Source: Acidimicrobiaceae bacterium
GTDB lineage: Bacteria > Actinomycetota > Acidimicrobiia > Acidimicrobiales > Poriferisodalaceae
Reading direction: 5' to 3'
DNA: 35,228 nucleotides
Assembly: GCA_002721305.1 (NCBI GenBank)
Contig: PBKA01000012.1
Span: forward strand, 1-35,228
Below are positions 8,536-17,627 of this stretch, one piece after another. Every line of letters starts with the position of its first letter. Position 1 is the first letter of the stretch. The notes beneath the pieces are model-generated. The model was not told where the DNA came from. It saw only the letters and a program-made list of their open reading frames with translations, and did not search any database. Position numbers and translations under genes: made by a program.

Positions 8536-10086
8536 GTGCCTGGGGAAAGTTCTGCGCGACGCGCTGGCGGGAGGAGTGCCCGTGTCGCGAAACGGATGGC
8601 TGAGACACCCCGAGAAGCACGGGCGGTTCAACCCGGAACCGCCGGTGGCGCATATCGACCCTTAAGTGACGCCGAAATGAACCAAATACTAGGTGCGTCC
8701 TTGACCCTTCTAGAGGACATCGGTATGGGTCAAGCGACTCCTGAATTTGTTGACTTGGTGGTTTCCGCCGGTGGCTCTTTGGATCAAGACTCTCGCCTTC
8801 ATTTCCCTGAAGACGTTGTTCGTTCCGCTATCGATTCCGCAGCTAAAGAGTTCACCCTCCACGGCTTTTCGCCGGAATATGACGTGCACATAGGCGGGAA
8901 CCGAGTTCATTTTTCTACAGCCGGCGCAGCAGTTCTTATGTTGGATCACGACACATCTGATTTCCGTCCCAGTGTCCTTCAGGATTTGTATGAAATTGGC
9001 CGCGTTGTCGGAGCTCTCGAACACCTGCATATTTATGTGAGAACGGTTGTGGCTCGAGACTTAGAAAGCTCCAGAGAGCTCGACCTCAACACCGCATACG
9101 CGGTTTTGCGTAGCACGACAAAACCCATCGGAACTTCGTTTTTCCAACCTGAACATGTGCATGACGTGGCGCAGATGTTCAACATCGCATTGACTGGCGA
9201 TCCAGACGCTGACGAATTTCGAAATCGTCCGTTCTGCATTGCCAACAACACCTTCGTGGTTCCGCCGCTTCGATTCGCTGAGGATTCCGCTTTGTGTCTG
9301 GCAGAACAAGTAAGAGTAGGGATGCCTATTAACTTGCTCTCGGCAGGTCAAGCGGGGGCAACTTCTCCAGCGACGCTGGCCGGTTCTCTCAGTCAAGCTT
9401 TAGCCGAATGCTTAGCAGGCCTCACCTGCGTCAATTTATTGTCCCCCGGTCACCCTTGCACCATGGGCATGTGGCCGTTTGTCTCGGATCTTCGAACGGG
9501 TGCCATGTCGGGTGGTTCGGGTGAGGAGGCTTTACTTAATGCAGCGGCGGCACAACTGATCAACTGGATTGGTTTGCCTTCCGGAGTTGCAGCGGGCATG
9601 GCTGATTCGAAACTTCCGGATCAACAAGCAGGACATGAAAAGGGCACGACTGTCACTTTGGCTGCTCAAGCTGGCGCGAACGTGGTGTTCGAGTCCGCTG
9701 GGATGCTGGCATCACTTCTGGCCTGTTCCTTGGAGACCTTGGTGATCGACAATGATCTGTTGGGCGCTGTTACGAGAACCATCAGAGGTATCGAAATTGA
9801 TGACGAAACGCTGTCGGTTGAAGTGATCCGAGACGTCGTGCAAGGCGCCGGACACTTTCTGGGCCACCAACAAACTCTCGATGTCATGCAAACCGAGTAT
9901 GTCTATCCCGCCGTCGGGGATCGGCTCAGTCCCGAAGACTGGGCCGATGCAGGTTCGTTGGATGTGCGTCAACGTGCACGCCAAAGAGTCATCGACATCT
10001 TGGCCCAGCCTTCCCCTTCACACATTGATGAGCATGCGGATCAATTGATCCGCGAGATGTTTCCAATCCATCTGGACAAAACCTAG
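8536..10086 (+). CDS. Trimethylamine methyltransferase (MttB) family protein, non-pyrrolysine
   Basis: A 516-residue protein of the MttB superfamily. The N-terminus (Arg/Gly-rich segment, then QPGTAGGAYRPLSDAE) matches the start of aerobic members, which supports the GTG at 8536 over the ATG at 8596. The frame has no internal stop, so this is not the pyrrolysine-containing trimethylamine enzyme. Characterised stop-free members demethylate glycine betaine, proline betaine, carnitine or butyrobetaine, passing the methyl to a corrinoid protein. No corrinoid protein or corrinoid-THF methyltransferase lies in this window. It starts 3 nt after the second dehydrogenase/GcvT gene, so translation is probably coupled. 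The likely job is the first demethylation of a quaternary amine, with substrate unknown. Confidence 0.88.
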   Translation: MPGESSARRAGGRSARVAKRMAETPREARAVQPGTAGGAYRPLSDAEMNQILGASLTLLEDIGMGQATPEFVDLVVSAGGSLDQDSRLHFPEDVVRSAIDSAAKEFTLHGFSPEYDVHIGGNRVHFSTAGAAVLMLDHDTSDFRPSVLQDLYEIGRVVGALEHLHIYVRTVVARDLESSRELDLNTAYAVLRSTTKPIGTSFFQPEHVHDVAQMFNIALTGDPDADEFRNRPFCIANNTFVVPPLRFAEDSALCLAEQVRVGMPINLLSAGQAGATSPATLAGSLSQALAECLAGLTCVNLLSPGHPCTMGMWPFVSDLRTGAMSGGSGEEALLNAAAAQLINWIGLPSGVAAGMADSKLPDQQAGHEKGTTVTLAAQAGANVVFESAGMLASLLACSLETLVIDNDLLGAVTRTIRGIEIDDETLSVEVIRDVVQGAGHFLGHQQTLDVMQTEYVYPAVGDRLSPEDWADAGSLDVRQRARQRVIDILAQPSPSHIDEHADQLIREMFPIHLDKT

Positions 10087-10088
10087 CT

Positions 10089-10976
10089 GTGGTGGGCTCA
10101 GAACATCGTCGGGGATTGTTGCTGACTTCCCTCGGGGTGGCCGCCATCATTCCAGATGCAACATTTGTCAGACTGGTTGACGCTTCGAGCATGACAAACG
10201 CGATGTGGCGGACGGGGTTGTTGGGGATCTCACTCGGGGTGTTTCTCGCGGCACGTTACCGGGGCGATCTTCTTGGAGTCTTGCGTTCGCTCGGCGGTTG
10301 GGGGGTTGTAGCCAGCGTGTTGTCAGGTTCGGGGACCGTGTTGTTTGTGGTGGCGGTCGATCGAGCTCCTGTGTCCAACGTGCTACTCATCTTGGCTTTG
10401 TCGCCTTTTTGGGCTGCCGTTTGGACCAAAGCTTTTGCTGGGGTCACTGTTGCTCGACGGACCCTACTTTCCATGCCCTTCGCTCTAGTAGGAGTCACTG
10501 TGGCAGTTGGAGGGACATCAGGTGGTCTGCTGAGCGACGGAAACTTGTTCGCACTTTGCTGTTCAATCGGGCTTTCGGCCAACTTGACCATCATTCGGAC
10601 GAACAAACATCTGGACATGGTTCCCACTACTGCATGCGGCGGATTCTTGGCCTGTCTCACGTTGGCCTTGGCTGGGACTGACGCTGCTCTATCGGGAGAG
10701 GATTTCGTGTTGTTGCTTGTGTTGGGGCTAATCATTTTGCCAGTAGCGATGGCTCTGATCACTTTGGGTGGGCGCCTGTTACCGAGTCCTGAAACCGCTC
10801 TTTTGCTCCTAGGAGAAACTGCACTCAGTCCACTTTTCGCTGCTTGGGTAGTCGGCGAAGCCATTTCTGGCCGCGCGCTGGTAGGCGGTTGTCTGGTACT
10901 GGGAGTCTTGGTTGTTCATGCGGCAATCGGGCTCAAGGAACTCTCAGCAATTGAGGGACCTCTACCGGCCCGTTGA
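10089..10976 (+). CDS. EamA/DMT-superfamily transporter
   Basis: A 295-residue integral membrane protein with about ten hydrophobic segments in two repeats, typical of EamA (drug/metabolite transporter) proteins. The first half contains the RTGLLGISLGVFLAARY and APVSNVLLILALSPFWAAV segments, the second half LGGRLLPSPETALLLLGETALSPLFAAW, the characteristic second-repeat signature. The GTG at 10089 lies 2 nt after the MttB stop, so it is the last gene of the operon. In that position it may import the methylated amine or export a product; direction cannot be read from sequence. No strong terminator is visible in the 62 nt that follow, but TATAAA at 10993-10998 could serve as a -10 element for the next unit. 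Confidence 0.88.
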   Translation: MVGSEHRRGLLLTSLGVAAIIPDATFVRLVDASSMTNAMWRTGLLGISLGVFLAARYRGDLLGVLRSLGGWGVVASVLSGSGTVLFVVAVDRAPVSNVLLILALSPFWAAVWTKAFAGVTVARRTLLSMPFALVGVTVAVGGTSGGLLSDGNLFALCCSIGLSANLTIIRTNKHLDMVPTTACGGFLACLTLALAGTDAALSGEDFVLLLVLGLIILPVAMALITLGGRLLPSPETALLLLGETALSPLFAAWVVGEAISGRALVGGCLVLGVLVVHAAIGLKELSAIEGPLPAR

Positions 10977-11038
10977 GATGAGTTCCCCGAGGTATAAAGA
11001 GCGCAAGGGTGATTGTTTTCGATGCATGATGGCTACTA

Positions 11039-11836
11039 GTGAGCGATGAACATTTACATACCGTGATCCACGATGGGGTAGGTCCCGTGGCTCTTTTGGT
11101 TCATGGTGCGTTGGGCAGCCGGTCCTACTGGAACGACAACATTTCTGCGTTACAACAAGTTTGTAGGCCTGTCGTAGTCGAATTGTGGGGCCATGGAAAA
11201 TCACCGAGCCCGAAGCAACGAAGACCCTACGAACCTGGCGGATACATCAGTGAATTCGAACGCATCCGAAGGGAGCAGCAGACTGAACGACTTTGGCTTA
11301 TCGGCCAATCCATGGGTGCTGCTCTAGTGATGCACTACGCCGTGACTCATCCCAAAAGGGTTGCTGGGCTGATAATCACCAACTCGGCGTCAGGGTTCGC
11401 CGACCCAACCGAGTGGCAGGAGCGAAATCGAACGATGGTCAGCAAGATCGCCGATCAGGTAGATCAAGAGGGAGTGGAATGCCTCCGAGACAGCTGGGTA
11501 AATCCGGGCCGGTCGCAACGCATTGCAACTCCGACTCTTGAACTCTTGGCTCAGGAATTCAGCGAACACTCAGCCGCCGGTATTTCCGCATCGCTTCGCA
11601 TCACGAACTACGCCTTGCCTTTAGGAGAGTCGTTGAGGAACATCACCGCACCGGTTTTGTTCACAAATGGGATCGAAGAGGAACGTTTTCAGAAACATTT
11701 ACCTCAAGTGAAACTGATCCCTCATATTGAGATTGTCGAATTAGTAGCATCCCACGCAGTCAACGCTCACGATCCCGTGGGCTGGAATCAAGCTGCCGTA
11801 AATTTCATTCAGAGACATTCAGATTCTGGAGATTGA
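11039..11836 (+). CDS. Alpha/beta hydrolase
   Basis: A 265-residue alpha/beta-fold hydrolase. VHGALGSRSYW (21-31) supplies the oxyanion hole, IGQSMGAA has the nucleophile S91, and the catalytic His is likely in the VASHAVNAHDP segment near the end. The family covers esterases, lactonases, C-C hydrolases and thioesterases; nothing here fixes the substrate. The GTG start has an upstream CATGAT at 8 nt and no ribosome binding site. Its stop is 4 nt before the CoA transferase start, and a second hydrolase follows that gene, so the three form a compact operon (11039-13893). Confidence 0.88.
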   Translation: MSDEHLHTVIHDGVGPVALLVHGALGSRSYWNDNISALQQVCRPVVVELWGHGKSPSPKQRRPYEPGGYISEFERIRREQQTERLWLIGQSMGAALVMHYAVTHPKRVAGLIITNSASGFADPTEWQERNRTMVSKIADQVDQEGVECLRDSWVNPGRSQRIATPTLELLAQEFSEHSAAGISASLRITNYALPLGESLRNITAPVLFTNGIEEERFQKHLPQVKLIPHIEIVELVASHAVNAHDPVGWNQAAVNFIQRHSDSGD

Positions 11837-11840
11837 GACC

Positions 11841-13022
11841 GTGGAAGACCAAACCGATACTCCGAGCGGTCCTTTGGTAGGGATCAAAGTTGTTGACGTG
11901 TCGAGCGCTGTCGCGGGCCCATGGGTAAGTTCTTGGCTCGCTGAATTCGGAGCTGACGTGATCTTCATTGAAAAGGTCGGCACCCCTGACGTCATGCGTA
12001 TGACTGGAGCGATCAGCGGAGACCAGTCAGGGTGCTGGGTACACATGCATCGCAACAAAAGAGGCATGGATTTAGATGTGCGAACCGAAGCAGGCCGCGA
12101 CATCTTGATTCAACTGGTCTCCGAAGCAGACGTATTTATCCAAAATTTCCGTCCGGGTGTCGCAGAGCGTCTCAAGATTGATTATCCCACCCTGTCTCAA
12201 GTCAACCCCAGTTTGGTCTACCTCTCAGTGTCAGGCTTCGGTGCAGAGGGCCCATACGTCAACCGACCCGTGTACGACCCAATAATCCAAGCAATTTCAG
12301 GCATGACGGAAGCCCAAAACGGCACTTACGTGAAAGCTGTGGTGGCAGACAAAACTACCGCCATGGCTGGAGCTAATGCTGTGCTGGCAGCACTAGTTGC
12401 CAGATCGAACGGAGGAAGCGGTCAGCACATTGAAATAGCCCTCCTCGACGCGATGCTTCATTGGATGTGGCTGGAGGGCTTTTGGAATGAGTCGCTTCCT
12501 GGGGCCGAACCGGCTCCGACGTACACCGAATGGTATGAGCCATGGGACACGGCAGACGGTCAAATTGCTGCGAATTGGGTGAATTTCGAACAATACAAAG
12601 GCGCGTGCGAAGCTTTAGGAAGACCTGAACTGGCTGCTGATCCGAGATTCGCCACTCGCGACGCTCGTTTACAAAATGCTGCTGCTCAAAGATCAGAATT
12701 TGCTGCGATCCTCAAGAAATTTTCCACCATTGCCGCTCTCTCAGCACTAGAAGCGGCCGATGTTCCATGCGCCAGGGTGCTTTCCCGGCAAGAGGTTTTT
12801 GATGACCCGCAGGTCAAGCACAACGACATCATCGTCAGCGAAGTCCACCCTGTTGCCGGACCCATCCGGACTGTCAAGTCACCGGTAAAGTTCAACGGAA
12901 CGCCCACCGGTTTACATCGACACTCACCAAGTAAAGGTGAGCACACTGACGAAATTCTCCTTGAATTAGGCCTTAGTCAGAACGAAATCGAAGATCTTCA
13001 CGCGCATAACATCGTCGCCTAA
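11841..13022 (+). CDS. CoA transferase, class III (CaiB/BaiF family)
   Basis: A 393-residue family III CoA transferase. The N-terminal LVGIKVVDVSSAVAGPW (12-28) and EFGADVIFIEK (35-45) are family hallmarks, and the YDP motif at 145-147 contains the Asp (D146) that forms the acyl-anhydride/CoA intermediate. The C-terminal signature LHRHSPSKGEHTDEILLELG is also typical. These enzymes activate carboxylates such as carnitine, oxalate or aromatic acids by exchanging CoA between acids. The start is GTG, 4 nt after the preceding hydrolase stop. Carnitine-type substrates would fit the amine-degrading operon upstream, but that link is only inference. Confidence 0.93.
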   Translation: MEDQTDTPSGPLVGIKVVDVSSAVAGPWVSSWLAEFGADVIFIEKVGTPDVMRMTGAISGDQSGCWVHMHRNKRGMDLDVRTEAGRDILIQLVSEADVFIQNFRPGVAERLKIDYPTLSQVNPSLVYLSVSGFGAEGPYVNRPVYDPIIQAISGMTEAQNGTYVKAVVADKTTAMAGANAVLAALVARSNGGSGQHIEIALLDAMLHWMWLEGFWNESLPGAEPAPTYTEWYEPWDTADGQIAANWVNFEQYKGACEALGRPELAADPRFATRDARLQNAAAQRSEFAAILKKFSTIAALSALEAADVPCARVLSRQEVFDDPQVKHNDIIVSEVHPVAGPIRTVKSPVKFNGTPTGLHRHSPSKGEHTDEILLELGLSQNEIEDLHAHNIVA

Positions 13023-13035
13023 GCAGCTGAATCCG

Positions 13036-13893
13036 ATGCTGACACCACACACCCGCTTCATTGCGTCCGAAGATGAAGTTGTGGTTGCCGCACATGATTA
13101 TGGCGGCAACGGGCACCCCACGATCTTCGTACATGGCACTGGCTTGGTTTCACGAATGTGGGAACCCGTGATCATGAAGCTTGGCGAAGAGTTCAGAGCG
13201 ATTTGTGTCGACTTGCGAGCCCATGGCGCCACCACCAACCCGGCAACTATCGACTTTTTTGACCACCGAATGGTTGCCGATCTTGTCTCGGTAATCGACG
13301 CATTTGACCTTGAAGACGCGTGGGTAGTCGGACACTCGATGGGTGGTGCAACCGGGCTGCTGTCCAGCCTCGTCCGCCCTGAAGCCTTTGAACGGGCGTG
13401 GGTGTATGAACCGGTGATCTTCCAACGTACCGAGGATCGCCCTGAAGGGGCTTTCGATTTCGTCGAAGCGACCAAACGTCGACGATCTGTCTTTCCATCT
13501 CGAATGGACGCTCTTGCTCGGTACGGGTCACGACCACCATTGAGCGAACTACATCCAGATTGTCTTGACGCGTACGTCACTCATGGCTTCATCGACCTTG
13601 CGGATGGATCCGTCGAGTTGGCCTGTAAGCCGGCCTTTGAGTCCAAAGCGTATGAACAGTTCCTTCAGGACGGATGGGAACGTTTGCCGCAAATCGACAT
13701 CGACGTTTTGGTGGCTTATGGGGCCAGTGGGTCAGATCGTCCATCTACCGCAGCGACTGAGATAGCTACACGTTTACCTGCGGGTGTCGTAGAAGTGTTC
13801 GACGGTTGCGATCACTTTGGGTGCTTCGCCTCTCTGGAATCAGTCGCTGCTTCTCTACGCTATTGGTTCTTAGAAGGTAACTCTCAGCTTTAG
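13036..13893 (+). CDS. Alpha/beta hydrolase
   Basis: A 285-residue alpha/beta hydrolase with FVHGTGLVSRMW (31-42), the nucleophile elbow VVGHSMGGATG (S101) and the probable catalytic His in DGCDHFGCF near residue 267. It is co-directional with the CoA transferase (13-nt gap). Its TAG stop overlaps the stop codon of the convergent thioesterase gene. Substrate unknown; hydrolysis of a CoA thioester or ester intermediate of the same pathway is plausible. Confidence 0.88.
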   Translation: MLTPHTRFIASEDEVVVAAHDYGGNGHPTIFVHGTGLVSRMWEPVIMKLGEEFRAICVDLRAHGATTNPATIDFFDHRMVADLVSVIDAFDLEDAWVVGHSMGGATGLLSSLVRPEAFERAWVYEPVIFQRTEDRPEGAFDFVEATKRRRSVFPSRMDALARYGSRPPLSELHPDCLDAYVTHGFIDLADGSVELACKPAFESKAYEQFLQDGWERLPQIDIDVLVAYGASGSDRPSTAATEIATRLPAGVVEVFDGCDHFGCFASLESVAASLRYWFLEGNSQL

Positions 13894-14738
13894 AACCGAG
13901 TGAGCGCTTCCTGAGCGACTGAGGCCACAAGTTGCTCGTTTTGCCACATACGGGCTTGTGCCAGACCTCGAGCCCCGGATGCTGACACCGGCCACTGTTC
14001 GACATAGATCCAGTCATCAGCGCGAGCGTCCGTGTGGAACCACATCGAGTGATCAAGGCTCACCAGCATGGTTCCCTCAGTGCCCCAAGTTCGGCCATAA
14101 GGGACGAGGAGCGTGTCGGCGACGCAGTCGTCGCTCATGTACGCCAAGATCGCGGCATGGGTTTGAGGGTCATCAGCCAGGGGTTGTCGGGTTCGAAACC
14201 AGAAGTTGATGCCTCCTTGTTCGGACGGTCCGGTGGGTGCCCAGGGGGCATGTTCGATTCGATATTCAACAGGTCGGGGCCCTTCTGACCATTGTTCACC
14301 AAATATGGGGCCGACCTGCTCCATGCATTCTTCAAACGTGGGGAGTCCTTCGGGTGGCTGAACGTCTTGAGGCCAAGCCGGAGAAATTTCACCTGATCCG
14401 GTTTCGGGGGTGTGAAATGACGCCGTGAGGTCGAAAATCTGTTTGTGGTTCTGTGATCCGTTCACTCTTCGTTGACAGAAAGTACGTCCGTCGCGGATTT
14501 TCTCCACCTCATAAGTGATGGATTGATTGCCATCCCCGCCGCGCAAGAAGAAGGCGTGAATGGAGTGGAGCCGACGTTCCGTGTCAACGGATCGGTATGC
14601 AGCGACTACAGCCTGGGCAAGCTGATGTCCCCCGAATAAACCAAATTCATCATGGCCCGACCCCGGCCCAACAAATGATGAACTCTCCTCTTCAGCGAGC
14701 GACAGCAAATCGAGTAGTTCGTTGATTGGGTCTTCCAC
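13890..14738 (-). CDS. Acyl-CoA thioesterase II (TesB-like)
   Basis: A 282-residue double-hotdog thioesterase. The first hotdog shows FGGHQLAQAVVAAYR and the HSIHAFFLRGGD segment. The second carries SLDHSMWFH (Asp of the triad) and ends with LVASVAQEALTRF, where the conserved Gln and Glu of the TesB signature are present. These enzymes hydrolyse medium- and long-chain acyl-CoA to free acid and CoA in the cytoplasm. The start is GTG, with CAGTCT 8 nt upstream and no ribosome binding site. Its TAA overlaps the TAG of the convergent hydrolase within a 4-base TTAG, leaving no room for a terminator between them. Confidence 0.9.
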   Translation of the reverse strand: MEDPINELLDLLSLAEEESSSFVGPGSGHDEFGLFGGHQLAQAVVAAYRSVDTERRLHSIHAFFLRGGDGNQSITYEVEKIRDGRTFCQRRVNGSQNHKQIFDLTASFHTPETGSGEISPAWPQDVQPPEGLPTFEECMEQVGPIFGEQWSEGPRPVEYRIEHAPWAPTGPSEQGGINFWFRTRQPLADDPQTHAAILAYMSDDCVADTLLVPYGRTWGTEGTMLVSLDHSMWFHTDARADDWIYVEQWPVSASGARGLAQARMWQNEQLVASVAQEALTRF

Positions 14739-14782
14739 GACTTAACAGACTGCCAGAAGCGAGGGCTACTTGTCGCCTAGCC

Positions 14783-16240
14783 TTAAATTCTCTCGTATCC
14801 GGGCGGGGGGACAAATCCACCCAGTTCGCGTTCAACGAGTGATGCGAACTGTATAGAACGTCTGTCGTGTAAGTGCGGAGCCACTATCTGAAGTCCCACC
14901 GGTAAGTCGTCGACTAGCCCTACTGGCGCGACTGTGCTGGGCAGATAGACACTGCAACTCCAGCCCGCCCAAAACAATTGGTCAACTACTGGTTCTTGCG
15001 CACCATCAATGTCGATGGTTCGGTCAGCACGTTCTCCCTCATGGTCATGCACGAATGCGGTTGAGGCCGCGGCTGGGCAAAGAAGAAGATCGAAGTCTTC
15101 AAAGAAGTGGGCCCAAGCTTTGCGGTAACGCTCTCGTTGTTGGTGAAGTGCGAACCATTCTCGATGCGTCATGTGCGATGCGTGATCTACCAGGTTTCTA
15201 TAGGTTCGCTCGCCTCGCTCCCACCCTTCGTGGCCAGCTCGGGCATCACTAAACGCTTCCTCGCTGATTGATACCCCGTTTGCTGCCCGGAGTAGGAGGA
15301 GATAATTCTCAAAGAATTCGTTCTGGTCGATCTGAGGGACAGTCGAAGAGACGTTGACTCCTAGGCTCGCGAGGTTGTCAATCGTGTGTTCCAGGTGAGC
15401 GACAAGCGCTGTTGAGGTCGCGCAGGCGGGAGTGTCGAGAAGCACGCCGACTCGGTAGTCGGTGAGAGATTCTTGGCGAGGTTCTGGAAGCTGAACCGTG
15501 TAGCCATTGGCATCAAAACCGTCCGGTCCGGCGAGAACTGATAGGGCTTGGTCGAGATCGTTGGCACTACGCGCCAAAGGACCCATAACGGCGATATCGA
15601 CTTCGGCTTCGACGCCGGGAGCAACATGGCCGGTTTGGGGAATCAATCCCATTGTTGGTTTGTGGCCGAAGACACCGCAGTAGTGGGCGGGATTGCGAAT
15701 TGAGGCACCGATATCACTTCCAATTTCCAACGCCGACATTCCGGTGGCGAGAGAGACTGCAGAACCACCGGACGAACCTCCGGGAGTTCTATCGAGGTCC
15801 CACGGGTTATTGGTACAGCCGTAGATCTCGTTAAAGGACTGCCAGTCACTCAACATAAACGGCACGTTGGTCTTCGCCCAGATGATCGCTCCAGCGTCCA
15901 ACAGACGTTGAACCGAAGGACTGTTGCGATCAGGGAAATTGTCCAGCCATTCGGGGTTTCCCCATGTTGAAGGTGTCCCTATCCAATCGTATGCCTCTTT
16001 GATCGTTACTGGAATGCCGTGAAGAACACCAATTGAGTCACCGCGCGCCGTCGCTTCGTCCGCATTAAGCGCCGCTATTTGAGCTTCTTCGATCTGATGT
16101 TCCGTGATGGCGTTGACTTTGGGATTGAACGTCTCGTATCGCGCAATAGCCTCACTTAGCAGTTCACGGGCGCTAACGCTTGTGGTCCGTATCAGTTCAG
16201 ACAACTCTCCAGCAGTCTTGAGCATTAGGTCGCGGGACAT
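14783..16240 (-). CDS. Amidase signature family protein
   Basis: A 485-residue amidase. From the ATG at 16240 the Ser-cisSer-Lys triad is K81 (in VTIKEAY), S156 (in GGSSGGS, 154-160) and S180 (in GSDIGASIRNPA), with the normal 24-residue Ser-Ser spacing. The family hydrolyses linear and aryl amides, carbamates or acylated amines. The frame could extend to 16291, but that would overlap the aminotransferase by 32 nt. TACGGT lies 6 nt before 16240, which supports the shorter form. It is probably co-transcribed with the upstream aminotransferase (19-nt gap) and could also have its own leaderless start. Substrate unknown. Confidence 0.9.
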   Translation of the reverse strand: MSRDLMLKTAGELSELIRTTSVSARELLSEAIARYETFNPKVNAITEHQIEEAQIAALNADEATARGDSIGVLHGIPVTIKEAYDWIGTPSTWGNPEWLDNFPDRNSPSVQRLLDAGAIIWAKTNVPFMLSDWQSFNEIYGCTNNPWDLDRTPGGSSGGSAVSLATGMSALEIGSDIGASIRNPAHYCGVFGHKPTMGLIPQTGHVAPGVEAEVDIAVMGPLARSANDLDQALSVLAGPDGFDANGYTVQLPEPRQESLTDYRVGVLLDTPACATSTALVAHLEHTIDNLASLGVNVSSTVPQIDQNEFFENYLLLLRAANGVSISEEAFSDARAGHEGWERGERTYRNLVDHASHMTHREWFALHQQRERYRKAWAHFFEDFDLLLCPAAASTAFVHDHEGERADRTIDIDGAQEPVVDQLFWAGWSCSVYLPSTVAPVGLVDDLPVGLQIVAPHLHDRRSIQFASLVERELGGFVPPPGYERI

Positions 16241-16246
16241 AGACAG

Positions 16247-16252
16247 ACCGTA
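16247..16252 (-). promoter_or_regulatory. Candidate -10 element of the amidase gene
   Basis: Minus-strand TACGGT lies in the 19-nt gap between the aminotransferase stop and the amidase ATG, 6 nt before the ATG. The same hexamer precedes rpe. It may give the amidase an independent leaderless transcript inside the operon. Confidence 0.35.
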
Positions 16253-16259
16253 GTGGTTC

Positions 16260-17591
16260 TTAACTGTCGACGATTGTGAGAGCGTGACCAATGGCTTCTA
16301 GGAGATGTTCAATGTCTCTGTCGGAGGTAGCTAGATTCAGACAACCCATTCCGTAGCCACTGAAATAAACCTCGCGCTCGAGTAGCTGGCGCTGAAGCAA
16401 CTCCATGAGAGCAACTTCGTCACTGTCAAGATGAGCGTCTCTATAACTGTTCACTGTCCTTTGGTGCGGATGAATTCGAAAGAGTGAGCCAGCACCTGTG
16501 ACGTGCCAATTGAGTGATCGAGTCTCGAACAAATCCGTTAATCCTTCACGAACTTGAGTTCCAATTTGATCAAGACGGTCGAAACTTGATTCGTCGAGTT
16601 GTCCCATACAAGCGAAGCCGGCGGTCATCGTTATCGGATTCGCTGTGTAGGTACCCCCCGACGGCACGGCAGCGCGGTTTCCTTTCACAGCGGCGAAGAC
16701 ATCCATAACATCAGATCTTCCACCTATTGCGCCTACGGGAAACCCGCCGCCAATGATCTTGGCTAAAGCGGTCAGATCGGGTTCTATGTTGTGAATCAAC
16801 TGGGCACCGCCGATTCCTAGTCGAAACGAAATTACTTCGTCGAGGATGAGCAACGCTCCGACGTCTCGTGTGCCGGTTCTGATTGCTTCGGCAAATAGGG
16901 GCTCTATCGCGGGCATACCCACTCGCGAAGGCATTGGATCGAGCAGCACGGCCGCTAATCGAGATCCAACCCTCTGTATGGCTTCGGTGACGCCGACGAT
17001 GTCATTGAACTGAACGACGACAACTTCATCAGCTAATGATCCGGGGGTGCCAGTCGAGTATGGAATTGTCACCGGACGATCAGCGGCACCCCAATTTGAT
17101 GGATCCGATCCAAGGCTCGCCTCGGCGTGGTCATAGGTACCGTGATAGCTGCCTTCGATCTTGATGATTGCGGGGCGATTGGTAAACGCTCGGGCTGCTT
17201 TGATTGATCCCATGACGGCTTCGGTGCCGGAATTACAAAACCTGATCTGTTGGCAACTCGATATTCTGCTGCAAAGAAGTTCCGCCAATTGAATTTCGGC
17301 CTCTGTCGCCATTGAGAAGGCAGTGCCGCTGGATAGTTGCTTGCGAACCGCATTTTCGATTTCGGGGTCCGCGTGACCGAGAATTATCGACGTGAAATTG
17401 TTGTTGCAATCGAGGTACCGATTTCCGTCAACGTCGGTGACCCACGCGCCTTCGCCATGGTCCACGTAAATGGGGTGAGGTCGGATTATGACCGTGGAAC
17501 GAGAAACTCCGTCGGGGATCACGGACCTGCCGCGTTGGTAAAGTTCGGCTGAGCGCGATGTCGCTGAAGGGTAGTTGTTTCCCATTTCCAT
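16260..17591 (-). CDS. Class III aminotransferase, glutamate-1-semialdehyde aminomutase-like
   Basis: A 443-residue fold-type I PLP enzyme. It has the N-terminal PDGVSRST...PHPIYVDHGEGAWVTDVDG pattern, NSGTEAV (120-126) for phosphate binding, LDEV (D251) against the pyridine N, and the Schiff-base Lys in ALAKIIGGGFPVGA (K278). It resembles glutamate-1-semialdehyde 2,1-aminomutase. A catabolic setting beside an amidase suggests a transaminase or aminomutase acting on another amino acid rather than haem synthesis. The ATG at 17591 has an in-frame ATG two codons on; neither has a good ribosome binding site. It diverges from the hydantoinase gene with 36 nt between start codons. Confidence 0.88.
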   Translation of the reverse strand: MEMGNNYPSATSRSAELYQRGRSVIPDGVSRSTVIIRPHPIYVDHGEGAWVTDVDGNRYLDCNNNFTSIILGHADPEIENAVRKQLSSGTAFSMATEAEIQLAELLCSRISSCQQIRFCNSGTEAVMGSIKAARAFTNRPAIIKIEGSYHGTYDHAEASLGSDPSNWGAADRPVTIPYSTGTPGSLADEVVVVQFNDIVGVTEAIQRVGSRLAAVLLDPMPSRVGMPAIEPLFAEAIRTGTRDVGALLILDEVISFRLGIGGAQLIHNIEPDLTALAKIIGGGFPVGAIGGRSDVMDVFAAVKGNRAAVPSGGTYTANPITMTAGFACMGQLDESSFDRLDQIGTQVREGLTDLFETRSLNWHVTGAGSLFRIHPHQRTVNSYRDAHLDSDEVALMELLQRQLLEREVYFSGYGMGCLNLATSDRDIEHLLEAIGHALTIVDS

Positions 17592-17627
17592 AGTCTCGCA
17601 GGTCGATGCGCGCGATGATCAATACCT

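Noticed and set aside
8536-10086. Pyrrolysine-type MttB with in-frame amber codon
   Set aside because: The reading frame is uninterrupted for the full family length, so no amber read-through is needed.
10256-10864. 202-residue minus-strand ORF
   Set aside because: Shadow of the EamA transporter gene; its composition reflects antisense hydrophobic codons.
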